DNA from: Hofstenia miamia
Taxonomy: Eukaryota > Xenacoelomorpha > Acoela
Direction of reading: 5' to 3'
Assembly: GCA_004352715.1 (NCBI GenBank)
Contig: SCFE01000076.1
Coordinates: 843,950-907,949, forward strand
Length of the DNA stretch: 64,000 nt
Part shown: piece by piece, positions 11,286 through 25,200 of the stretch
Position numbering within the stretch: position 1 is the stretch's first letter
Layout: each line of letters starts with the position of its first letter
Position numbers and translations under genes: made by a program
The notes under the pieces: generated by a model
The model's input: the letters and a program-made list of their open reading frames with translations, nothing else
What the model was told of the DNA's origin: nothing
The model's database searches: none

Positions 11286-12029
11286 TATTAGATTTGGGAC
11301 TGGGGCAGGCCACCTGATAGGCTGCTTGAGCAGTTTGGTCAAGTGCCGTGTGGCCGAAACATGACCAAACCATGCAAATTTACAGTTAATTACAGCAAAT
11401 ATGAAGTGATTTGCGTTTTATGTTGATGGAACGCTGTTACATAATTAGACAGATTCTTTGATTTTGTCAAAATGTGTATGCGAATGAGTATTACCGTTAA
11501 CTATTATCTAGTTCAAAATACAAGGTCTATAGGGTGAACCGATTAACAAATTATCCTCTGATTAAATTAAGCAAATTACTAAGCATCAAACCTAAATCCT
11601 CTTCCCTTTCCTATTGTATGTTTACTGCAGAAAAAATTTATTTCAATTAAGGGCAAAAGTTTTACTTTGCGAGTCAAATTCAGCTGGGCCAAATGCACTC
11701 AAAACATTGTTTGTGGTTAGCGGGTCCTGTTTCTTGAAAGTGTGAGCCTTGGGGAGGATAGCGGTTATAAATTCAACTCTTGGATAAAAAGTTTTAAACT
11801 GTAAAAATATCCTGCAAATTAAAGGTTTTTATGCACAGTGGCTAAAAATTACTTTTTCTTAAAATCTAAAGAAGGAATTTACAAATTTTCATATGTAAAA
11901 ATCTATTTTATACAGTTTTAAGCTCTTTTAAATTAAGGTAGCTTTGTTACTCTATATTTCGTCTTACCGAATATATAATTAAAATTGTTTACCGGTTAAA
12001 GATATATAGTCTTGTACTGCTGCTTACGT

Positions 12030-12559
12030 TAATAAGATTCATGATCATTTAATTGCCAATATTCGAAAGTTATTAGATCGTGCTAGTACATTCTTGCTGA
12101 CAACAAAATTGCTCGATTTTAGATTCCGAGCGTCCATGCTTAGTGAGACTGCCCTGGAGATATTATCAAAATTTCTTTTGGATAACATTATTCATTACTC
12201 TAATTATTGTTCACTACCTGATGTGATGTCAATTTGTTAACTGACGTGTAGAGCTATGCNCCCCCCAAAGAAATGAAAGTATATTAAATTTTGATTCAAA
12301 TGAGGACAGCGACATAAATTCAACACACAGTTGCTCAAAAATTGTAAATCAACAACCTACCCACTGGAATGAGGGAAAAAACACGGATTCCATACTGCCA
12401 ACAATGTCTCAAATAGCCCGCAAATACTTGGGAATCCCCGCTACACAGAATAGAAGTGAAAGGTCAATAAGCTCTGAAGGTAACAGCATCACAAGCAAAC
12501 GTAACTCCCTTGAACCAGATGACGTGAATGAATATATTGGTATTAGCAATATTTTGTGA
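12030..12559 (+). pseudogene. hAT transposase, carboxy-terminal relic
   Basis: A plus-strand frame at 12030-12200 gives LTTKLLDFRFRASML, resembling the hAT LLDPRFK block. After the single N at 12260 another frame gives LPTMSQIARKYLGIPATQNR, followed by SERS-SSEGNSITSKRN-L-PDDV and stop TGA at 12557-12559. This is the hAT dimerisation domain (usual form IPATSVPSERVFSxAGNxVxxKR), slightly decayed. No start, upstream catalytic D or terminal repeats were identified. Confidence 0.85.
12260..12260. other. Single-N assembly join inside the hAT relic
   Basis: An isolated N next to a run of C separates two parts of the hAT relic. It may hide missing or extra sequence. Confidence 0.6.
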
Positions 12560-14240
12560 ACTTTTGAATTTTCGAGTGTGAATTGTTGCTCTAAAAATGC
12601 TACAAAGTAGCTTCCCAGTTCCCAATTAACACTAAGTTTAAAATCAGCATCGATTTGACTTTTGAAATTTAGTTGATCCATCAATTATTGCTTGAGATTC
12701 ATTACAAAGAAGAATTTTTCTATAAATAGCTGTTTTTATTTTTATTATAATGATAAAGTGTGTTTTATAAATTTTAGTGTTCTGGATCAGGTCCAGAGAC
12801 AAGATAATGCACTCCTCAAAAACAGGTGCAGCAGTAAGCCAGGCAAGCTCATACCATGTCATGTGAACAACGTGCAGCTTTAGTTGAACGTCTTCATGAC
12901 CCTGTGTGTTGCAAAACGGACTCAAGAATGCTAGACAAAGGCTGTGGAACATAGATTATTAGGCACTGCTTTTAACCAATGAGAAGCATAGCTTCTTAGT
13001 CAGGCTGCATACGATTAGGTGAGACATATAGTTATTATATTTAAGTCCATGTACATAAAATACAATTCTCAGTTCAATTGAGGTGAGATGATTGTATTGC
13101 CAATGATTTAAAAAATCTAAAAAATTATATTAGTATCAAATCACAAACTTTTAGAAAACAGCGTTACTGAGTATTGTCATAGTAGTAATCAATTTTTAAC
13201 ATATAATTGTAATTTTTAATCTTCAGTGTCTAATAATGCTTTGTATTGATATGTTTGACGGCTTTGGCAAACATTTTGCAGTGGTGTGATTTGGTGTGGT
13301 AGTTGTGGTGTGAATTTGTTGACCTCTTCTGGTATGGTGTGTGTTGTGAATCACATAATGTAATCCCATGGCAATTATGTCCTCATGCATGGAAGTCATT
13401 TTTAGATTTTGTACGTTGCTCATGAAAATACGCAATTCTTAAGTTCCTTAAGCCATCATATTCACAATGTTAAGCATTGCTGTAAAGATCCAAGAGCAAG
13501 AAATTTTTATCTCCCATAACAAATATAGAAAATGCGTTACATGATTTTTTAGAAGTCGTCTACAATAGGCGTTTAAGGGTCACCATTTTTTTGCCAAAAT
13601 CCAATTTAGTTCCACTGGTATTGGTTTTACTTCAACTATTTCCACAAAGTTTTTGAATCCACAATTCTATGTTGTCTAAAAGCATAACATCTCTTTTGGG
13701 TAAAACTCCAAAACAATCATATTGAGAAATCCGAAGTTTCCGTTTTATATTATGGCCCCAGTATTATGTTAATCACCTAAGTGCAAAGGCTACTCCTTAG
13801 AGCTTAAAAGCTATATTCGAAACAACAGGATGTGAAGAGATTCCGTTTGGCATACCCATGGATACCATTTCTAAATTTGCAATTTACCATAAGCATTTTT
13901 GAAAAAACATTGACGTATATGCCTACTATTTCAATCTGCACTGCGGATTTGTTCTGCATGATTTAAGGCTTCATTTATTACTGGTGTGATTTTTTAATGT
14001 CTTGCCCAATTCGTTTTTTTGTGCACTAACATAATGCATTGCTTGCTGCATTGGTGACTCAATTTTTATTATTGACTGCATCTGAAATACTGAATTATAC
14101 TTAAACTATGTGAGTGTTCTTAAAACGAGTTCTTACTTAAGGTAGGTAGAATTATGTTTTTTGATGGATAATAGATCTTTAATTGTTAAACTGAAAATGT
14201 TGAGAAGCTAGGCAGTAACACTAATATAATGTTTAAATGT
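12560..14240. other. Intergenic DNA between paralogues A and C, no gene seen
   Basis: No recognisable exon, RNA gene or transposon. A GT-rich patch lies at 13285-13350. Short open frames here have no family signature. Confidence 0.5.
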
Positions 14241-14242
14241 TT

Positions 14243-14262
14243 TTTATTGGCTAAGATTTATT
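14243..14262 (-). terminator. Candidate polyadenylation signals of paralogue A
   Basis: AATAAA occurs twice on the minus strand (14262-14257 and 14248-14243), 120-140 bases after the stop codon at 14382. Position and strand fit a 3' UTR end. In such AT-rich DNA the hexamer is common, so this is only plausible. Confidence 0.35.
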
Positions 14263-14381
14263 AATTATGTATGGGAATATACAATGAACTAGAAAGTAAG
14301 AAATATTTTTAAAAATATTAAAGGATTATAATGTAGAATAAAAATTATTAATGAGAACAATATTACAAAATTTCTTCTGGA

Positions 14382-14813
14382 TTAAACACTGTCCTTTTGT
14401 GTAGCTTCTGGACCTTCGTTTTGCATTTCCTTCTGTTTGAATGAATATTCACTATCCCACCAAAACATATCTCGATGCTGAAACATTAACAGAGGGTCAA
14501 CCTCCTTTTTATTTCCAATAGCAAAAGGAAGGCTTACTAAAGTTCCTACAATCAAAACCGTTACGCTTCCGATGAAAGCATACCATAAGTACGAGATGCT
14601 TAGAATGGTGCGTGATAAAAAAGGACGAGTATCTTCTTCAGCAGGAGCAGATACATGTTCTGCCATTTTGTGACGTAGTGTATCATATATTAAATCATTA
14701 TTCATCGTCAAGTTAGTGAAATTGCATGAACTGAATCTAGGTAATAGTTGACTTGCTGGAGGCTTATTTATTTGCGATCCAAATCCAATAGTTAAAGTCA
14801 AAATCATGGCAAC
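14382..14813 (-). CDS. SLC5 paralogue A, exon 6 (stop codon)
   Basis: 432 bp including the stop. The acceptor aatttag is followed by VAMILTLTIGFGSQI. Then comes an extracellular stretch with CNFT and NLT sequons, a hydrophilic loop with RHKMAEH and PAEED, the last membrane helix (SYLWYAFIGSVTVLIVGTLV), and a cytosolic tail with FWWDSEYSFKQ. The tail ends K-D-S-V. Paralogue B ends E-E-S-V, so an acidic-S-V terminus is kept, which could be a PDZ-type ligand (inference). Confidence 0.92.
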   Translation of the reverse strand, partial: VAMILTLTIGFGSQINKPPASQLLPRFSSCNFTNLTMNNDLIYDTLRHKMAEHVSAPAEEDTRPFLSRTILSISYLWYAFIGSVTVLIVGTLVSLPFAIGNKKEVDPLLMFQHRDMFWWDSEYSFKQKEMQNEGPEATQKDSV

Positions 14814-14892
14814 CTAAATTAGATTTAATATAGGCTAACAAACCATTATATGAATTTATTTTAATTAATATTTTCAGCAATTTAGCAAAAAT

Positions 14893-14932
<40 letters not shown>

Positions 14933-17900
14933 TACACTTCATGCTGCTTAAGTGTGATGGATTTAAAATATATTTAATATTTCGTGGCTTATTCAATAGT
15001 AGAAATTTGTTATAATACATAATAATCAAAATTTTTGCATCTAGTTTTAAAGTTGTTCTTTGTTGTATGATGTTGATGCATGCAAATTTCTGATATGAGA
15101 TGACGGAGAGATGTTCATTGAACCATGCTACATATTGGCGCTTAGGTTTTCTGATGAAAGAAATATTAATTTCTTCACAACTAAATTTGCAAGCAAGTGA
15201 AGAAACTAGCATTTTTCGATTAAAACATATTTGATGTTATCCTCGACTGCAGAATTAGATTTAACTTAGTTAAATTTAATCGAGCACTGATGAATTGCCC
15301 CGTACATTTAAAAGGTATTGATACCTGGATCGGAAAAGAGGTTGACGTGAGAAGTTTTTTTCTTTACACGTTCACCGCATATCTCATTTAAGGGGAAGGT
15401 TATCATTACAATTCCGACAATACTGAGCTGTCCTGTATAAATATAAGGCACTTGCTACCCCATGGAGAATTTGCCAGCAGTCTTATGTAGCATACAAGAA
15501 ATTGATTCATTTAGGGTGAGAGATGAAAAAGACTACCTTTGGTATGGAAAGCTGATCTTTTGAATACCTTGTATGAATTGATAAATGTTATGATATCTTG
15601 CTAAAATTTTAACGTTTATAGGCACTTGAGTGAATTCAATTATTTAATTTGTGTAATTTTGATCAGTTTTATGAAAAAGGACCCCGTTCATTTACATTTT
15701 TTATGTATATCTGTAAAGATAAAGATATATATATATATATATATATATAAGCCATATCAAAATATTTGATTTTCTATTGAAATACTTACAATAAACCCAA
15801 CTGTAGCTCCTTTATGATTTGCTATTTTAACGAAAAATCCGAGAAGAAACACTCCAAGTATAGGTCCACCTGTCATTCCAAAAAGTCCAATTGCTGCCTG
15901 CAAAATTTGACCGGCTTGGCCAACAAACCAAGCTAATGTCAATGCAAACAATCCGTAGATAACAGCCAGAACTTTCAACATGTGCGCAATTGAGGTCTGA
16001 GTAAACCGATCTTCGATAGATGGGTAGAATTCTTTAAATACATCCTCCAAAGTTACAGCTGCTAATGCGTTTACTCCTGAAGAAACCGTGCTCAGCGCTC
16101 CACTGGAAACGGCTGAAACAAACAATCCAGGAAACCCTAATATAATCGATAAATTTCGTTTTTCTTTAGAAATTACCATAATTAGGTTTCGATGAAAAAA
16201 CGGAAAGAAAAATTTTGGAAGGGTTTTTTTTCGATCTATTCATTTGCTACGTCAATATTATCCAGTTTAACAATTAATTTCTTAAAGGATTGATAGAAAG
16301 CATGAAATTTACATTCTGAGTTAAATTTTGGCCCGGTTTCAACTCTGTGATGCCTAATTATTGTAAATATTTTTAAAAACTATTACATGTTTTAATGATT
16401 TCTACTTGTTTAATTCAATCTGTGAAATGCTAGATACTTAGAAAATAGTAGCTGGTTGAAGCAGTAGGCCGAAGTTGAATGGTTCTTAATGATTTAATGG
16501 ACAATGTTTTCAGAAAAATTTAAACAGCATTTTATTGTTGGTGGTTCAAATTAATTAGTCGTTTGTTTTGTATTTTGTTAAAAAATTTGCTTAATGAAAA
16601 CCGGTTTATCCTCTAGAAAATAGCTTTGAAATTTTGGCAAGAATTCCAAATCAGAACCAAATATTTTGATCACATCGGCAATTTGAATCCAAAGATGTGG
16701 CAAAAGATTATGAAGCGTTTGTAAATTTTTGCTAAATAATTTTAAAATGTTCTGAGAATTTATCAAACATATTAACCAATTCAAAATTATGCAACATACC
16801 TAATATGCTAAATATTGTAAAAGTATAATCAATAAACAAAACTACTTTCACAGGATATACAGAGCAGTATTCAGATACTGAATATGAACAGAATCAATGC
16901 ATCAATTGCTCATAAATAGCTGACTGTTTCGGAAATGGCAACTGGCTGAAGCGTAAAATCAAACTTAACCTTTTGGGTCTTTAGAGACCCAAATGTTTCA
17001 TGGTCTTTACAAGGGTAGACGGATGTTTTCCATTCCAATTCATTGTGATGTAATTGACTAAAACTGCAGCATGCTTATATAACTAAAGAATGCTAATAGC
17101 TAATCCAGCAAGACAATGATCGAAAATGTATTGCATTTCCCTTTTTTTCACACGGGATGATAAAAAGGAAAGTTCTACATGAGAATTATGAATATCAAAG
17201 TCCGAATGCATTCAGATATTGAGTAATGATAAACCACATCACAAATATTGAGTAAAAATATAAATTCAGTGTTATCGAAACATTTACATATTTCATGTAA
17301 CATCATCCCATGCATAAAATAGTAGAAAAATCATCATTATAAGCTCTTGGGTTTCATAAAATTCATAAAATTGCTTCGCAAGCTTAGGTTTATGCTCTTG
17401 ATCATAAGTGTAAAAGAAATTTATGTTCACTTTAGTATCTCATCTGCGTGAAACTCTCGTTGTTCAAGTCCATTCCTTGGGCTCTACTTCTTTATGCTTG
17501 TCCCTTTTGGTGGCCGTCTGGTGCCTTTTTCCACTCTATGGAAAGGTTCTAGAAACGTGCTTTTGAATGGATTTCTCTCTTACCATATCAAAATCTCTGC
17601 TCCAATTCTCCACTCTCCCGCTGTCACTTCACTTTCATGCATGTGATCTCCTCCTGTTCAATCGTTTACTAACTCGCAAGATGTACCTTGATCAGCTTGA
17701 ATTTATGACATTATCGAATTCCCGCTACTCGCTCTGATGGTGTTGTCACGTTCTCTGTTTGTTGGCTCAAGAAGCAACTCACCCTTCGATCGTTTTTTAA
17801 TTGTGCTTGTGCTTTCGGCAAATTTACTCCTGATTCTCAAGCATCTCTGCTGCCTTTCCTCTTCCTGGTCCGTTCTCTCGCTTTGCTTACTCATCATTTT

Positions 17901-17993
17901 GCTCCTACTTCACATTCTGTGACTATCCTCGCTGCCGAAAAAACTTGATTTTTAATCATTTTTATTGTTTGCCTTTGCCGGCATAATGAAGTC

Positions 17994-18033
<40 letters not shown>

Positions 18034-19180
18034 AATTTCGTATGATCCTAGATATTGTACACACACACACACACACACACACAAATCCCCAACAAACACA
18101 CACACCACACAATTATATATATGTATATGTTACTATTATTTTGTAAATAGTTTTTAGTTTTTAGTTTTGTACCAAAGATATATATATACAGTACTGGCAA
18201 AAGTGTGTTTTATGCTATTTCCTGGAAACTTCGTAAAATGCCTAGAATTCCCAATTTTTTATTAGAATTTACAACAGATTCATTTAGCCAATCAAATTAA
18301 CACAACTTTAGATTTACACACAATACATTTTCACTGAAAAGCACTATCATAATAGTTTGAAATATGGTCTGTGATATTGAAATTTCACCAACAAAGCGTG
18401 CCCAAATTCCTATATTGTACGAGGAGGGGTACAATTATCGCGCTATAGCTGTTAGAATGTGCGCGTCAGTATCTTTGGTATCCAAAAGTGTTACTCGCTA
18501 TCAGCAAATGCTAAATTTTTTCTCTCACAAATGGTCTGGAAGACCAAAATTGACAACCCCTCAGACTGAACGTCTCATTACCATTGCGTCGTCAATCAAC
18601 CATTCTCTTTATCTTCTGAAGTCAAAGCAAATCTAGATGCAGTAGTGCAGCATGTGTCAACACTAACCCTTAGGCGTCGATTGAATACTACCTTTGACAT
18701 TCCATCATGCAAACCGGCAGCCAAACCCCCGATTGTCTTCAAAGAACATTTGAGACCGGCTGTGCTTCTGCAGGCAATACCGAAACTACATCTATGAGAT
18801 GTGGCATCAAGTAATGTTTAGTGACGAATCCAAGATTTGCCAGTTTACATCATACCGGCCACACATTCCACGACCAAGAAACCAAAGATTCAACAGATGT
18901 TACATGCAGCAAACTGTCCGTCTGTGATGAATTGGGGTGCTATAACTGCGAATGCTCGGATGGTCTGCATTTTGTTCCTCACAACTAGACAGTCACAGCC
19001 AAAGCCTACCTCAAAATAATTCAGGAGAAATTTCCTATGTTTATGCAGCTTCGCGAAACATCTGTACTACAACAAGATAGTGTCCTTGTCACAGGCCAAA
19101 GTTGTAAAACAGTGGATTGAGTCATAACACTTGCGACTGCTTGAGAACTGGCCAGTAAAATCCCCATAACTCAAGAAAAT

Positions 19181-19236
<56 letters not shown>

Positions 19237-19237
19237 T

Positions 19238-19282
<45 letters not shown>

Positions 19283-22200
19283 NNNNNNNNNNNNNNNNNN
19301 NNNNNNNNNNNNNNNNNNNNNNNNNNNNNNNNNNNNNNNNNNNNNNNNNNNNNNNNNNNNNNNNNNNNNNNNNNNNNNNNNNNNNNNNNNNNNNNNNNNN
19401 NNNNNNNNNNNNNNNNNNNNNNNNNNNNNNNNNNNNNNNNNNNNNNNNNNNNNNNNNNNNNNNNNNNNNNNNNNNNNNNNNNNNNNNNNNNNNNNNNNNN
19501 NNNNNNNNNNNNNNNNNNNNNNNNNNNNNNNNNNNNNNNNNNNNNNNNNNNNNNNNNNNNNNNNNNNNNNNNNNNNNNNNNNNNNNNNNNNNNNNNNNNN
19601 NNNNNNNNNNNNNNNNNNNNNNNNNNNNNNNNNNNNNNNNNNNNNNNNNNNNNNNNNNNNNNNNNNNNNNNNNNNNNNNNNNNNNNNNNNNNNNNNNNNN
19701 NNNNNNNNNNNNNNNNNNNNNNNNNNNNNNNNNNNNNNNNNNNNNNNNNNNNNNNNNNNNNNNNNNNNNNNNNNNNNNNNNNNNNNNNNNNNNNNNNNNN
19801 NNNNNNNNNNNNNNNNNNNNNNNNNNNNNNNNNNNNNNNNNNNNNNNNNNNNNNNNNNNNNNNNNNNNNNNNNNNNNNNNNNNNNNNNNNNNNNNNNNNN
19901 NNNNNNNNNNNNNNNNNNNNNNNNNNNNNNNNNNNNNNNNNNNNNNNNNNNNNNNNNNNNNNNNNNNNNNNNNNNNNNNNNNNNNNNNNNNNNNNNNNNN
20001 NNNNNNNNNNNNNNNNNNNNNNNNNNNNNNNNNNNNNNNNNNNNNNNNNNNNNNNNNNNNNNNNNNNNNNNNNNNNNNNNNNNNNNNNNNNNNNNNNNNN
20101 NNNNNNNNNNNNNNNNNNNNNNNNNNNNNNNNNNNNNNNNNNNNNNNNNNNNNNNNNNNNNNNNNNNNNNNNNNNNNNNNNNNNNNNNNNNNNNNNNNNN
20201 NNNNNNNNNNNNNNNNNNNNNNNNNNNNNNNNNNNNNNNNNNNNNNNNNNNNNNNNNNNNNNNNNNNNNNNNNNNNNNNNNNATTATTATTATTATTATT
20301 ATTATATCTCCAAAAAGGGATAAAATGGCATTTTATTGATTTTTTACTGTAGTTTTATGTGTATGAAAGGGTTAAAGAATTTTTCTGTTTTAGCAGACAT
20401 TTTGTCACCAAATGGCTTAAGTAAAGAACGGCCGAACCTTAATGGTTTTAACTATTAACTGTTTAAAAATTATAAAGATAGATGTTAGAGTAGTATTTTA
20501 TTGCTTCTCATTTTAAGTTATAATTACAGTTGTTCGTTTGTATTTTGGCAGTTACTTGCTTAATGAAAACCGGTTTACTGTATTCTACCGTTTTAGTAAG
20601 CAATTTATCTTTGAAATGTTTTAAAGACGCTGGAACGACTGCAAAATTCTATTGTTAAAATGCTGAAATTATTTCATATTGTAACTATTTGGCACGTTAT
20701 AAAGAAGTATGCGTTATAAACTTTAGTAATTTAATATACACTTCGTAAATTTCAAACCCACTCATTGCCAATGTATTTGAATATAAAGTGCGAAATTGAT
20801 CATTTCATTCGCTCAATATATAACAGGACATTTTAATTGATATGAATTCGAATGAATTTGATTCACGAATATTTAATGAAACAAATATTGTACATGAATA
20901 TTCATTAATATTTAAACCTGGTACTGATCCAAACAAATCCATTACGAAATAAGGCAATAGTTGATCCGGAGCTAAGATTTTTTTGCTGTTAAGTGGATCG
21001 CAAAAAACGTAGTGAGTATATGCTAGCAATCCTATGCCTGCCTGTATCGTCATCATAACTACGATTATAGGGATATTCATATAAATAGCTTTTTGGGCTT
21101 CTGACTTGTGACTGACGGCCAAATAACGTTGTACCTATTAAATGTAGCAAACATTAAATATGCAGTAATACAATATGAAATATACAGTACATATAGTAAA
21201 GTTGTTTTACTTCCTTCAAAAAAATTTAGAAAATGTTTTATGAAAAATGAAAGTCAACGTTTATATAAGTTTCATAGGCAACGTTTTTGTACTTAAAATG
21301 CATTATATATATATATATATATNNNNNNNNNNNNNNNNNNNNNNNNNNNNNNNNNNNNNNNNNNNNNNNNNNNNNNNNNNNNNNNNNNNNNNNNNNNNNN
21401 NNNNNNNNNNNNNNNNNNNNNNNNNNNNNNNNNNNNNNNNNNNNNNNNNNNNNNNNNNNNNNNNNNNNNNNNNNNNNNNNNNNNNNNNNNNNNNNNNNNN
21501 NNNNNNNNNNNNNNNNNNNNNNNNNNNNNNNNNNNNNNNNNNNNNNNNNNNNNNNNNNNNNNNNNNNNNNNNNNNNNNNNNNNNNNNNNNNNNNNNNNNN
21601 NNNNNNNNNNNNNNNNNNNNNNNNNNNNNNNNNNNNNNNNNNNNNNNNNNNNNNNNNNNNNNNNNNNNNNNNNNNNNNNNNNNNNNNNNNNNNNNNNNNN
21701 NNNNNNNNNNNNNNNNNNNNNNNNNNNNNNNNNNNNNNNNNNNNNNNNNNNNNNNNNNNNNNNNNNNNNNNNNNNNNNNNNNNNNNNNNNNNNNNNNNNN
21801 NNNNNNNNNNNNNNNNNNNNNNNNNNNNNNNNNNNNNNNNNNNNNNNNNNNNNNNNNNNNNNNNNNNNNNNNNNNNNNNNNNNNNNNNNNNNNNNNNNNN
21901 NNNNNNNNNNNNNNNNNNNNNNNNNNNNNNNNNNNNNNNNNNNNNNNNNNNNNNNNNNNNNNNNNNNNNNNNNNNNNNNNNNNNNNNNNNNNNNNNNNNN
22001 NNNNNNNNNNNNNNNNNNNNNNNNNNNNNNNNNNNNNNNNNNNNNNNNNNNNNNNNNNNNNNNNNNNNNNNNNNNNNNNNNNNNNNNNNNNNNNNNNNNN
22101 NNNNNNNNNNNNNNNNNNNNNNNNNNNNNNNNNNNNNNNNNNNNNNNNNNNNNNNNNNNNNNNNNNNNNNNNNNNNNNNNNNNNNNNNNNNNNNNNNNNN

Positions 22201-25200
22201 NNNNNNNNNNNNNNNNNNNNNNNNNNNNNNNNNNNNNNNNNNNNNNNNNNNNNNNNNNNNNNNNNNNNNNNNNNNNNNNNNNNNNNNNNNNNNNNNNNNN
22301 NNNNNNNNNNNNNNNNNNNNNNATATATATGTAGGTATCTGAAAAAACAGATAAACGGTTTGTCCTTAAAAAAGATAACCTGATGTTGAAGAATATTGAC
22401 TGAATTAACCTTTTGAAAAATGCTTTGGTTTTGTCCAATTTACATATTTTACATGCTATTCTAAATAAATGTCATTGTGCAAGCTACTTATAACAAGTCG
22501 AAAATTCAATTTAATCCAAAAATCCAAACAAGAACATGATTTCTTCTGCTTACAAGTTAAGCTTTGTGAAAATGGATTTCTTGCAGTTCGGAATCTTGCA
22601 TGAAAATTTTCATTAAGATATTCTTTTAGTATTTTTTTGAGATTTTCTTATGCTATTCTTCCAGGTATGTTACATTTATTAATACGGTCAAGAAAAGAAA
22701 ATAAATGTTAGTAAAATTTCTTGAATAAATTATATTTTGAATCTTGTTAATATAATTCTACAACAGTTACCCGTGAGTAAAATATTCAAAAACGTCAAAA
22801 AAATCTTTTTTACTAAAGCGTTTTGGTACAAATTTGCTATTTAATGTCAGTTTTTTCTGTTAACAGTCATCTCTATATGCAGTTCCTTTTTCAGAAAGAC
22901 ACTGAATTGTTAATCAGTAATGAATTTTCAGAATTAATTGGACATGTATAGTTTTGCTGAAATAACAGAATTTCAGTTTGCGATCAAATACTTATTCTTG
23001 GTTATAAATAGAATAATTGAAGCATGCTTACATATTTTAATCCTTGATATATTAATTTCCGGTGACTTACAGCTTTAAAGTATCATTTGTGAATACAAGC
23101 ATAATAATTTTTTATCAAGTGAAATTATTAGTTTTATAATGTACTAAAGGGATGACAAAATTTAAAAAACAGATTGATATTTAATGAAATCACATCGAAA
23201 TAATTTGTTTCATAAAAAGGGTGTTTAAGCCTCTAGTCCCTTTTATTTTTACTTATTAGTGGATTAGTTTCCTTGATTAAGTTTTGATATGCAGAATGTG
23301 TTTACATGCTTATTCATATTGCTTACTTATAAGTGTTTGAACTTTTTTTACGTCAAATGTTATGATCACTCGTTCTACCAAAGAGGAATTAAGTTGAAAA
23401 AATACTGATCTAGTTAGAGCTAGCTTTAAATAGAGTAAATATCTTAACACTAACTTTGAGAAGAAAAATGCAAATATATTTCATTTAATTTCATAATTAG
23501 CAAAAATTTGCTAAAGCGATGCAACCATTACTAAGAATTCTTATATCCTTCACTGAATTTGAAGTAATCCCTATATTTGGAGTTTACTTTTGTTAAGTTC
23601 TGAGTATGAATATAATTTCACTTAAAAATGGACTATTATGCAAGTGCGCAAGCCAACCCAAATTGAGTGAATGTTATATACCTGTTGTTGACATTTTGAA
23701 ATTTTACATTGGCATCATTTTGTTTTTCCAAAACTCTATTTAAATTTTGCAACTTCAGTGTGTACATTTTATAATTTTCTAACATATGCAAAAATACCAA
23801 TAAAATTTAAATGTGCCAATTCTAAGATTTCTTATGCTTGGCCGTGGTTATGCTAGAGTTTTCAGGACATTCCAATCTCTGACCACACAAGCTTAATAGC
23901 GAGAAAACAATTTCTAAGAAGATCAAAGTGAATAAATTTATAAGCTTGATGGCAAAATCAAAATTACATGATTGCAATACTTAAATGAAGATTGTTAAGC
24001 AAGTTTTCGTAACTACCCTACTTTGCTTGAACCAGCATATTGGATGGCTCACTTCTGGAAGAGCCCCTCTTTTTAATTTATAGCACGACACCATTGCAGT
24101 AATCAGATCCTACATGACCTGCGGGTCGTATCGGATTGATACGTTTTCGACCCTGACCAAAAGCAATTCACTAGACTGCAGTAAGATTTTAAAATGCACT
24201 AACAATGTCTTCTTTGTTTTTCCCTACAACACGTTTTGTTAGGTGCAAGCATTAAACAAATGAAGCAATTTATATCGTCAGTATTTGTATACAATCTACT
24301 GAGGAACACTGTGGAACACCTATAAAAAATGTTCGTTTGTTTAAAACGTTTTGTAGAATAAGTATTTCTCCACTCCATTACTAAAGATATATGATAAAAT
24401 ATATGATATTATATATTAAGTTAACAATTTTCTTGAAAATCAGAATAAAGATTGTCTATGCAACAATACATTTATGGATTTCCATTATGACAACATTTTT
24501 AAACAGCCTCCAAAATGAGCATAAAATTTTCTCTTCCATACCATTTCGGTAACCATAATATGGTACAGAATGGTATTACACCATCCCATAATCGTCACCT
24601 CTAGTATAAACTATCCTTAGTATTAGCAAATACCAAGTAACTTGTGAACTTCACGGCATTATTTTTAACATGGTTGCTACCAGTCCCACTTACTAGGATT
24701 TTAATTAGTCCCAGTTCCGTCTTATATCAGTAACATCAAATTTTCCGATTCTATTGACTTATTTGGTAGGCGGGTAGGGTACTTCTGATAATTGCACCCT
24801 CTCGTAAAAAGGTTATAGGTATCATTGCCCGAACTCTTGCACGCAAAACTCTCACACGTATGCACCGAATTCAATTTCAATAACTAATGAAATAAAAACT
24901 TTACTTTAGTGCAGTGTGGATAAGTTAACAATACGAAGCCCGTTGGTGGGTTGTGGGTACGGCTGCAATCCACGCGTTATAGGTGCTCACAGTTATTATC
25001 GGGCACGACCACGTACGATTAAACTTATTTCCTTTCCCCATGTTATGTGTATTTTAAGCCTTATTTTTTATTAAAACATGAATCATGAATAATAAAAAAA
25101 TCAAAATATAATGAATTTTAATTGTCAATTGTGTTCGAAATTCAATTTTTACGGACGGATGTTGCATTAATTAGCTCTACTGCACCCCACACATCAGTAA

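Noticed and set aside
12409-12952. Two minus-strand frames of about 90-100 codons
   Set aside because: They are shadows opposite the hAT relic and adjoining AT-rich DNA, without recognisable domains.
17703-17922. Short frames on both strands in the C/T-rich segment
   Set aside because: They arise from the biased composition of the probable LINE end; no conserved residues.
21247-22438. Open frames of 350-380 codons on both strands
   Set aside because: They are runs of N flanked by TA repeats; no real codons support them. The same holds for 1535-1840, 37480-37753 and 44418-44681.
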